A program made the translations under genes and the position numbers. Below the pieces are notes generated by a model. It worked only from the letters and a program-made list of their open reading frames with translations, made no database searches and had not been told where the DNA came from. A stretch of DNA of 64,000 nucleotides, taken from positions 62,001 to 126,000 of the forward strand of contig DAHUXH010000006.1 of the NCBI GenBank assembly GCA_027307235.1, given 5' to 3'. Origin of the DNA: Vulcanimicrobiota bacterium (GTDB taxonomy: Bacteria; Vulcanimicrobiota; Vulcanimicrobiia; Vulcanimicrobiales; Vulcanimicrobiaceae). The stretch's first letter is position 1; the number at the start of each line of letters is the position of its first letter. Below are positions 45,850 through 53,091 of the stretch, piece after piece.

Positions 45850-47076
45850 ATGAAAACGCCGATCTGTAGGTTCTGCGGCAACACGCTGCAGAGGACATTC
45901 GCGAACCTGGGCATGTCACCGCCATCGAATGCATTTCTCTCGGCAGTTGAATTGGGACAATTGGAGCGCTTTTATCCCCTTCACGCCTATGTATGCGAAA
46001 GTTGCCTACTAGTGCAGCTCGAAGAATTTGAGACTCCCGCCGAAATCTTCACGGATTATGCTTACTTTTCATCCTTCTCATCGTCATGGCTCGAACATTC
46101 GGAGCACTTCGCTACGAGGATCGTGAAGCGTCTTGGTCTTGACGAAAAGAGCCTCGTGATTGAGATTGCGAGCAATGATGGATATTTGCTGCAATACTTC
46201 AAGAAGCAAGGTATCCGAACGCTAGGGATCGAGCCGGCCGTGAACGTAGCCCGAGCGGCCCAAGAGCGCGGTATAACCACGATTACTGAATTTTTCGGCT
46301 CGCAAGTTGCTACCGCACTTGTTGACGATGGTGAACAACCGGACTTGATCTGCGCAAATAATGTTCTCGCACACGTTCCCAATATTAATGATTTCGTATC
46401 CGGCATCAAGATTCTCTTGAAGACAAACGGAACTGCGACGTTTGAATTCCCACATCTTCTAAAACTCATCGAATTCAACCAGTTTGACACTATATATCAT
46501 GAACATTTTTCCTATTTTTCGCTCTTGACAGCCGTCAATATCTTTAGGTTCCACGACCTCGAAGTAGTAGATGTAGACGAATTACCAACGCATGGAGGAT
46601 CGCTCAGGCTTTTTGTGCGCCATAGTGGTCAGGCCACACCTAGCGAAAATGTTGCGAGAATCTTAGCCAACGAAAGAGAGGCGAACCTCGAGCACGTCGA
46701 GACCTACTCGATGTTCAGTGGTCAAGTGGAAGCGTCAAAACGCACGCTCCTGAAATTCCTTATCGATGCCAAGAATGCTGGCAAGCGGATTGCAGCTTAT
46801 GGCGCCGCGGCGAAGGCGACAACACTCCTTAACTACTGCGGTATTCGGACCGATTTTATCGACTACATCGTCGATCGCAATCCGTATAAACAGAATCGAT
46901 ACTTGCCAGGCTGTCACATTCCAATCTTGGATCCTGCTGCGATAGCGCGCTCCGAACCGGATTACATTCTGATCCTTCCATGGAACTTGAAAGAAGAGAT
47001 CACCAAACAGCTAGCATATGTCGAACGCTGGGGGGCACGTTTTGTCGTGCCGATCCCGCGCGTTGAGGTGCTATAG
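45850..47076 (+). CDS. C-methyltransferase for a nucleotide deoxysugar (TylCIII/NovU type)
   Basis: A 408-residue SAM-dependent enzyme. The N-terminal zinc domain (1-60) has CRFCGN and CESCLL. The Rossmann SAM domain contains LVIEIASNDGYLLQYFKKQGIRTLGIEPA. HVPNINDFVSGI and FDTIYHEHFSYFSL follow; the HEHFSY region matches the catalytic tyrosine/histidine region of sugar C3-methyltransferases. A C-terminal fold holds RIAAYGAAAKATTLLNYCGI. It probably adds a methyl branch at C3 of CDP-4-keto-6-deoxyglucose. ATG 45850 lies 8 bases after rfbG. Confidence 0.9.
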   Translation: MKTPICRFCGNTLQRTFANLGMSPPSNAFLSAVELGQLERFYPLHAYVCESCLLVQLEEFETPAEIFTDYAYFSSFSSSWLEHSEHFATRIVKRLGLDEKSLVIEIASNDGYLLQYFKKQGIRTLGIEPAVNVARAAQERGITTITEFFGSQVATALVDDGEQPDLICANNVLAHVPNINDFVSGIKILLKTNGTATFEFPHLLKLIEFNQFDTIYHEHFSYFSLLTAVNIFRFHDLEVVDVDELPTHGGSLRLFVRHSGQATPSENVARILANEREANLEHVETYSMFSGQVEASKRTLLKFLIDAKNAGKRIAAYGAAAKATTLLNYCGIRTDFIDYIVDRNPYKQNRYLPGCHIPILDPAAIARSEPDYILILPWNLKEEITKQLAYVERWGARFVVPIPRVEVL

Positions 47077-47083
47077 AGTAGCG

Positions 47084-47638
47084 GTGAAACTAATTCCGAC
47101 TACACTCCGTGGAGCTTACACGCTGAAAATCGACCCAATTGAAGACGATCGCGGATTTTTCGCAAGGTCCTGGTCAGATGATGTTATTTCAAACATGGGT
47201 CTCGATTGCCGAATAGCACAATGTAGCATTTCATTTAATAGACACATGAAGACGGTTCGCGGACTCCATTTTCAACAGCCCCCCTTTGCGGAAACGAAGA
47301 TTGTTCGCTGCACAGCTGGCGCTATTTTTGATGTTATTCTTGACGTGCGCCCGGATTCTTCGACCTTTCTAAAATGGTATGGGCAAGAACTGAATTGCGA
47401 TAATCGAGATGCCCTCTATATACCCGTTGGTTTTGCTCATGGTTTTCAGACTTTAACGGATAATGCTGAGGTTTTCTACATGATCTCAACGCAATTCAAT
47501 CCAGGAGCCGCGAGGACTATCCGTTGGGATGATGCTGCTCTTGGGATAACATGGCCTCATAGGCGCGACATCGTCATTTCGCATAAGGACGCCACTGCTG
47601 CTTCCGCGGCCGAGACCCTCGGAATTGATCAATCGTAG
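47084..47638 (+). CDS. Nucleotide-sugar 3,5- or 5-epimerase (RmlC-like cupin)
   Basis: A 184-residue cupin of the dTDP-4-dehydrorhamnose 3,5-epimerase family. DDRGFFARSWSDD, RHMKTVRGLHFQQPP with the active histidine, IFDVILDVRPDSSTF, YIPVGFAHGFQTL and AALGITWP are visible. Its place after rfbF, rfbG and the C-methyltransferase shows it works on the CDP-3-C-methyl-4-keto sugar, probably at C5. It is not the rhamnose enzyme, which lies at 30500. GTG 47084 is 7 bases after the methyltransferase stop. Fourth gene of this operon. Confidence 0.9.
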   Translation: MKLIPTTLRGAYTLKIDPIEDDRGFFARSWSDDVISNMGLDCRIAQCSISFNRHMKTVRGLHFQQPPFAETKIVRCTAGAIFDVILDVRPDSSTFLKWYGQELNCDNRDALYIPVGFAHGFQTLTDNAEVFYMISTQFNPGAARTIRWDDAALGITWPHRRDIVISHKDATAASAAETLGIDQS

Positions 47639-47698
47639 GTGTTTGCGCGTTCTATCCGCGTAGATGGATGCCTCGCCCGCATGCGTGGGAAGCGAAAG

Positions 47699-49693
47699 CT
47701 ACTTCGCTGATACGAATTCGCGCCTGCTCAACGCAAATAGCGCGCGTGAGTTGTCTATATTCGAAGATCCCACAAGCGACCATTTTTCGTTCAAATCTAC
47801 TGAGCGAATCTCGCCGCCGATGATGGACTGCATCATTTCGTTGAGCATCGCCTGCGCTGACCGGTGCCACGAAAACTCCGAGGCACGCAGAAGGCTACCC
47901 TCCTCCAATGTGAAGCGAAGTTCGTCGTTGTCTAACACCGCGCAAATGGCGGGAGCAAGACTTTCTGCTTCTGGAACCAGCAGGCCGCTCTTGCCATGAA
48001 CTATGGCCTCCCTAAGGCCTGGAACCGCGTATGCGATCGCAGGCGTTTTACAGGCGTTTGACTCGATTACGGAGATGCCCCAGCCTTCCATCTCCGATGG
48101 CGTCACAGAAACCCAAGCTTGTTGCAGCAACGCGAGCTTACGTGAATCATCTACAAAGCCTTCAAAGATCACCGCGTCGCCAAGTCCTGAGTTCATCACT
48201 TGAGCTTCCAAAGCTGGACGCGCGTCTCCGGCCCCTGCGATGCGCAACACGGCGTTAGGAACTTGGGTGCGCACCTCCGCGAAGGCAGCAATCAGCAAAT
48301 CGACGCGCTTATATGTTTTTAGGCGACCTAAATAAAGCACTGTTGGCACCGGCGCTTTTTTAGATGGCATTAGTGATGTGTCGACGCCACATCGGACCAA
48401 GCCGATATTTTGTTTCTTAATTCCTAGTTCGCACATTTGGCGACGCGTGTCTTCTGAAATTGTGACAAATCGCGAATTTCGGTAAAGCCATGGAACGAGC
48501 TTCGCCTCGCACCACATCAGTGGATAGGCAATCAATGCTGGGAGGTGTTTGCGGAATACTTCCTGATGCACGTGATAGACCAAACATATTCTTGGTTTTA
48601 AAGAATACAATGGAGAAAAAAAAGGTATTCCGTTTTCGGAATCGATCACGACATCGAAGCGATCACGCAAATCACGCAAGTACATCAGCGGCGCCAATGC
48701 ATAGACTGAGAGTGCGTTTCCGACGCGCCTAATGCCAATGCCTTCGAGGTCTTCTCGTTCAAGACAGCCCTTGAAGCCTGCGGTTAGCCATTCTACGTGG
48801 TGACCCCACTCCACCCAGCGGCGCGCCTGCTCGAAGAGATATGCTTCAGCTCCACCCGCTTGCGGATGCTTTGGGTCTCGCCAGTTCACGATCAAAATGC
48901 TTAAGCGATCGTGCAGGCGTAGTGGTGAGGTCGGGAAGCACCAATCAAAGAGTGGCACCGCCAACCTAACCAGCGAGTGATGCAACCGGAGACGGATGAG
49001 CGATGCGAGCATCCTTGCCGAGGATGGTATTAAGCGAACTCGCGAACCAGATGAATCGATCCAATGCGTTGGCACCTCTTTCACCTGTAAGCCACGGGAT
49101 TTCAGCTGAAAAAGAAGATCGACATCGAATGCTAGATTGGCCGTTTCGATATCCCTCATCACGCACTCGATTGCCGATCGGCGAAACACTTTCGCACCAC
49201 ACTGGGTGTCGGAATATGGAAGCCCAAAGAAGAGTCGCACCAACGCATTGAAACATCGGCTCGCGAGCCTTCTGGCAAACGGCTGACTGATTCCAATTAG
49301 TGATCCCTTTGCCCATCGAGATGCGATGATCCCATCTGCCTCGCCAATCGATTCAAAAAGCCGACGCATTTCAAATGCGCTGGTAGAACCGTCCGCATCG
49401 ACGTAGCCAACGACTTCAGCCTGCGCGAGAAGGAATCCGGCTCGAACTGCTCCTCCCTTTCCCACTGCGTGGGGAATATCCACCAAATGTACGTGCGAGT
49501 GCTTCGTACGCACTGATTCAACAATGCTCTTCGTAGCATCGATGCAGCCGTTCAGCACGACAATGACTTCCGAATCCAGAAAGGCTTCGGCATACTGTTC
49601 AAGCGTCTGCCGAATGCGATGCTGCTCGTTGTATGCTGGAATTACAACAGAAAAACGAGGACTCTGAGAGCACCATGTTTCTTGCGTTATCAT
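47699..49693 (-). CDS. Two-domain glycosyltransferase, GT2 fused to GT4
   Basis: 664 residues. Residues 1-240 form a GT2 domain of the dolichyl-phosphate glucose/ALG5 type: FSVVIPAYNEQHRIRQTLEQY, IVVLNGCIDAT, YVDADGSTSAFEM (DxD) and YSDTQCGAKVFRR. Residues about 265-620 form a GT4 domain with GGAEAYLFEQARRW, VTISEDTRRQM, VLYLGRLKTYKRVDLLI and PSEMEGWGISVIESNACKTPAIAY with the E-x7-E donor site. It may add two successive sugars. ATG 49693 overlaps the murJ stop (49690); it converges with the CDP-sugar operon. Confidence 0.87.
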   Translation of the reverse strand: MITQETWCSQSPRFSVVIPAYNEQHRIRQTLEQYAEAFLDSEVIVVLNGCIDATKSIVESVRTKHSHVHLVDIPHAVGKGGAVRAGFLLAQAEVVGYVDADGSTSAFEMRRLFESIGEADGIIASRWAKGSLIGISQPFARRLASRCFNALVRLFFGLPYSDTQCGAKVFRRSAIECVMRDIETANLAFDVDLLFQLKSRGLQVKEVPTHWIDSSGSRVRLIPSSARMLASLIRLRLHHSLVRLAVPLFDWCFPTSPLRLHDRLSILIVNWRDPKHPQAGGAEAYLFEQARRWVEWGHHVEWLTAGFKGCLEREDLEGIGIRRVGNALSVYALAPLMYLRDLRDRFDVVIDSENGIPFFSPLYSLKPRICLVYHVHQEVFRKHLPALIAYPLMWCEAKLVPWLYRNSRFVTISEDTRRQMCELGIKKQNIGLVRCGVDTSLMPSKKAPVPTVLYLGRLKTYKRVDLLIAAFAEVRTQVPNAVLRIAGAGDARPALEAQVMNSGLGDAVIFEGFVDDSRKLALLQQAWVSVTPSEMEGWGISVIESNACKTPAIAYAVPGLREAIVHGKSGLLVPEAESLAPAICAVLDNDELRFTLEEGSLLRASEFSWHRSAQAMLNEMMQSIIGGEIRSVDLNEKWSLVGSSNIDNSRALFALSRREFVSAK

Positions 49694-51312
49694 GCGATTG
49701 GTGCGTCCCTATTCTCCGGGGGGCTGATGATGTTGCGTTCGAATTTTGCGAGGATGGCGCGGAGCGCGACTTCTAGTTCTTCGGCGCCAAGGAGTTTTGA
49801 TGCGGCAATGAAGACGGCGCCGCCGATAACGATCTGACCGGTGAGATACCACGCGCGCGAGGCGAGGGTGGGATCGGGGTGCACGCCGAGCGCGGCGATC
49901 CAGTGCAGTGCCAGCACCATCGCGATCGATGCGACGACCACGCGCCCGACCGAAAGCAACAACCGTTTCCAATCGAAGCCGCCGATCAAGCGCCAGACGA
50001 GCACGAACAGCATGACCGCCTGCATCGTTTGACTCACCGAATTTGCGAGCAGCAGCCCGCGCGCCCCCAGCGGTTGCAGCCACAGAAGCGACAGCAGCAC
50101 GTTGACGACGACCGTGAACACCGAGATGGCGACCGTCCAGCCCGTCTCATTGCAAGCAAAGCAGCAACGCGTGAGCACGACGTTGGCCGCCAGCGCCAGC
50201 AGCCCCACCGCCGCGTAGGGCAACAAGCTTGCGCACAACAGTGCCGACGCTTCGGTGAACGACCCTCGCTCGAAAAGTGCCTGCACCATCGGATACGCGA
50301 GCACCACCAGCGCGCAGGTCGCAGGAATAGCGATGAAGCCAACCAGCCGCAGCCCCATCTCCAGCGTGACGCCGATGGCTCGCCGGTTCTCGCGCGCAAA
50401 GTGGGCTGCAAGCATCGGGAAGAGCACGGTCGCGATCGCCGCCGCGAAAATCTGCTGGGGGAAGAACACCAGTTTCGTCGCGTAGTTCATTCCCGCCATG
50501 TATCCCGCCGAGAGCGTCGATGCGAAGAAGCGGTCGAAGAACAGGGCGATCTGCCCCGCGGCCGACCCGACGACGACGGGACCGAGCACGAGCCACACGC
50601 GCTGGAGACCGGGATGACGCAGATCGATGACCGGCCGGTACCGGCCGATCAGCAAGAACGACGGAAGCTGCACCGCAAGCTGCGCGACCAGCCCCCACAT
50701 CGTTCCGGTGACGAGCGCGAAGATTCCGATCTGCCGATCCATCAGCACGACGAACCCGATCGTCGCCAGGTTGACGGCGATGCCGGTCAGCGCGGTCGCG
50801 CGAAAGCGATGGTATGCGTTGAGCATCGCCGCGAGCACCCCGCTCAAGCTGACCGCGATGATCGACGGCATCAAGATGCGCGTCATGTGAACCGCAACGC
50901 CCATCTGCGGCGCGGGGAAGCCGTGCGCGATCAGCGGCACGTAATACGGCGCGAGGATGTATCCCACCACCGCACACACGCTCAAGATCAGCGCAAGTAG
51001 ATTGACGATCGTGCTGCACAGCCGCCACGCTTCGTCTTCCTCACCGTGCGCGAGATACGACGAAAAGGTCGGCACGAGCGCGGTCACGAGCGCGCCGTTG
51101 AAGACGCCGAAGAGAATGGTCGGGATGGTCGCGGCCGCGAGAAATGTGTCCATCTCCCACTGCGTACCGTAATACTTCGCGTTGATGACTTCGCGAAAGA
51201 AACCGAGCGAGGTCGAGCCGAGCGTCGCCGCCATGATGAAGAGCGTCGACCCCGCGATCGCCGCGCGAGCGGGTTTTGGACGCGGGCTGACAAGCCGCAG
51301 GCGCGCGTTAAT
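49690..51312 (-). CDS. murJ: Lipid II flippase MurJ
   Basis: A MOP-superfamily flippase with about 14 membrane helices that moves lipid II for peptidoglycan. STSLGFFREVINAKYYGTQWEMDTFLAAATIPTILFGVFNGAL is the classic MurJ start, followed by GYMAGMNYATKLVFFPQQIFAAAIATVLFPMLA. No usual start codon lies near the true N-terminus. A perfect AAGGAGGG sits 6 bases before ATT 51312, which overlaps the previous stop as ATTAA. I therefore mark 51312 (540 residues). Alternatives are ATG 51387, inside the upstream gene, or ATG 51234. High GC returns here. Confidence 0.88.
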   Translation of the reverse strand: MNARLRLVSPRPKPARAAIAGSTLFIMAATLGSTSLGFFREVINAKYYGTQWEMDTFLAAATIPTILFGVFNGALVTALVPTFSSYLAHGEEDEAWRLCSTIVNLLALILSVCAVVGYILAPYYVPLIAHGFPAPQMGVAVHMTRILMPSIIAVSLSGVLAAMLNAYHRFRATALTGIAVNLATIGFVVLMDRQIGIFALVTGTMWGLVAQLAVQLPSFLLIGRYRPVIDLRHPGLQRVWLVLGPVVVGSAAGQIALFFDRFFASTLSAGYMAGMNYATKLVFFPQQIFAAAIATVLFPMLAAHFARENRRAIGVTLEMGLRLVGFIAIPATCALVVLAYPMVQALFERGSFTEASALLCASLLPYAAVGLLALAANVVLTRCCFACNETGWTVAISVFTVVVNVLLSLLWLQPLGARGLLLANSVSQTMQAVMLFVLVWRLIGGFDWKRLLLSVGRVVVASIAMVLALHWIAALGVHPDPTLASRAWYLTGQIVIGGAVFIAASKLLGAEELEVALRAILAKFERNIISPPENRDAPIA

Positions 51313-51979
51313 GGGCGCCCTCCTTGAACAGCACCGCCGGGATGGTCTTGAGAATGAGCAGCAGATCGCCAAGCGGCGTCCATTCATTCACATACCTGTT
51401 GTCGAGGTGCATCCATTCGTCGAACGCGACCTCGCTGCGGCCGTTGATCTGCCACAGACACGTCACGCCTTGCGGCACGCTCAGCCGGCGCATCGCATAG
51501 GCGTCGTAATGGAGCACCTCGCTCGAGAGCGCGGGCCGCGGACCGACCAGCGACATGTCGCCGATCACCACGTTGAACAAATTCGGCAATTCGTCGATGC
51601 TCGTGCGGCGCAAGAACCCGCCGAGCGGATGCAGCCGCGGATCGTTGCGAATCTTGAACACCGGGCCGTCAGCCTCGTTGAGGTGCATCACCTCAGCGCG
51701 CATCTCGTGGGCGTTGTTGACCATGGTGCGCAGCTTGAACATCATGAAGATCACACCGTTGCGGCCCACGCGCTCCTGCGCGAAGAACGGCGAGCTTCCG
51801 GTGACGGCGAAAACCGCGATCGCCGCGACGGCGATCACCGGCAGCGCGAGCAGCAAAAGGGCACAGCCCAAGAACACATCGATCAAGCGCTTGATCGTCC
51901 ACCAATGCGCCGGCACGTGGCGCACCATCGCGAGGCCGTCGGCGGCGCGCGGCAGACGGTCCTCGGTGACGGCTTGCAT
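51308..51979 (-). CDS. Undecaprenyl-phosphate sugar-phosphate transferase (WbaP/WcaJ-type)
   Basis: A 223-residue initiating transferase that puts the first sugar phosphate on undecaprenyl phosphate. TIKRLIDVFLGCALLLLALPVIAVAAIAVFAVTG forms the membrane helix, FAQERVGRNGVIFMMFKLRTM the signature and RRTSIDELPNLFNVVIGDMSLVGPRPAL the catalytic Asp-Glu region. The C-terminal end carries WQINGRSEVAFDEWMHLDNRYV. It lacks the N-terminal four-helix part of WcaJ, so it is a core-only type. ATG 51979 overlaps the deoB stop by one base. It starts the surface polymer made by the sugar genes above. Confidence 0.93.
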   Translation of the reverse strand: MQAVTEDRLPRAADGLAMVRHVPAHWWTIKRLIDVFLGCALLLLALPVIAVAAIAVFAVTGSSPFFAQERVGRNGVIFMMFKLRTMVNNAHEMRAEVMHLNEADGPVFKIRNDPRLHPLGGFLRRTSIDELPNLFNVVIGDMSLVGPRPALSSEVLHYDAYAMRRLSVPQGVTCLWQINGRSEVAFDEWMHLDNRYVNEWTPLGDLLLILKTIPAVLFKEGAH

Positions 51980-53091
51980 CAGGCGAAGGCTTCCATGACG
52001 GTCTTCCCAACGCGATCCAGTCCCTCGATGATACCCAGATCGGCGCCGGGTCCACCGCTCAGATGGATGAAGGGCACGAACTCGCGGGTGTGGTCGCTGC
52101 CGGGGGCCGTCGGGTCGCACCCATGGTCGGCCGTGAAGATGACCTGATCTCCGGGCCGCAGCCCCGCCTCCAGGCGCGGGATGAGCGCGTCGAGCGCCTC
52201 CAGCGCGTCGGCATAGCCCCGCACGTTGCGGCGATGACCGTACTTCGAGTCGAAATCGTTGAGATTCACGAAGATGAAGCCGCGTTCACAGGAGTCGAGC
52301 AACCCGAACGTCTTTTCCATCGCATCACGGTTATCGGCCACACGCACCGACGATGTAACGCCGTGGCCGCAGTAGATGTCGCAGATCTTGCCGACGGCAT
52401 GCACCTCGATGCCACGTTCGGCTAGCGTGTCGAGCACGCTGGGCGGCGGTTCGACGGCATAGTCGCGGCGGTTGGCCGTGCGAACGAAGGCCCCGGGAGT
52501 GCCGAGAAACGGCCGTGCGATCACCCTGTTCACGTTGTGCGGCGCGACCAGCATCGCGCGCGCCCTTTCACACCAGTCATAAAGCGTGGGAAGCGGGACG
52601 ATCTCCTCATGTGCCGCCACCTGGAAAACCGAATCCGCCGATGTATACAAGATCGGTCGTCCGGTCGCGATGTGCTCGGGTCCGAGTTCATCGATGATCT
52701 CCGTGCCCGACGCGGGCTTGTTCCCAAGCGGCGCCTTGCCGGTGATGCGCGTGAACTCCTCCACGATTTCCGGAGGGAAGCCATTTGGATAGGTCGGAAA
52801 GGGCACGGCAGTGATGATGCCGGCCATTTCCCAATGACCCGTGATGGTGTCTTTGCCACGGCTTCGCTCGCGCAGCCGCGCGACGCGCGCGCGCGGCGCC
52901 GGCATCGGGCGCACGCCCGCGATTTCCGTGAGGTTGCCCAGACCGAAACGCTCGAAATTGGGCAGGTGCAAGCCGCCGGCACGTCTAGCGACGTTACCGA
53001 TGGTGTTGGCACCCGCAGCGTCGCCGTAGTCGCGGTAATCGGGTAACGCGCCGATGCCACCCGAATCTAAAACGATGGTTACCACTCGCAT
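51979..53091 (-). CDS. deoB: Phosphopentomutase
   Basis: Interconverts ribose- or deoxyribose-1-phosphate and the 5-phosphate in nucleoside salvage. The 370-residue alkaline-phosphatase-fold protein has VTIVLDSGGIGALPDYRDYGDAGAN-like metal aspartates, GKDTITGHWEMAG, PASGTEIIDELG, the NLNDFDSKYGHRRN segment and TADHGCDPTAPGSDHTRE. ATG 53091 has AGAAGAG upstream; earlier in-frame starts lie in the divergent gene. DeoA at 57903 is its pathway partner. Its 5' end overlaps the divergent LptD-like gene. Confidence 0.95.
   Translation of the reverse strand: MRVVTIVLDSGGIGALPDYRDYGDAAGANTIGNVARRAGGLHLPNFERFGLGNLTEIAGVRPMPAPRARVARLRERSRGKDTITGHWEMAGIITAVPFPTYPNGFPPEIVEEFTRITGKAPLGNKPASGTEIIDELGPEHIATGRPILYTSADSVFQVAAHEEIVPLPTLYDWCERARAMLVAPHNVNRVIARPFLGTPGAFVRTANRRDYAVEPPPSVLDTLAERGIEVHAVGKICDIYCGHGVTSSVRVADNRDAMEKTFGLLDSCERGFIFVNLNDFDSKYGHRRNVRGYADALEALDALIPRLEAGLRPGDQVIFTADHGCDPTAPGSDHTREFVPFIHLSGGPGADLGIIEGLDRVGKTVMEAFA

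Larger units (their letters stand above)
34935..49690. other. AT-richer surface-polysaccharide island
   Basis: From about 34.98 kb to the murJ stop, base composition drops (many lines near 45-50% GC against about 65% on both sides). Codons ending in A or T become common, as in the genes at 36037, 37797, 44019 and 45850. Genes inside are almost all sugar-nucleotide or glycosyltransferase functions. No integrase, transposase, tRNA or long direct repeat is visible at the borders. Acquisition by recombination is the likely explanation. Confidence 0.75.
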
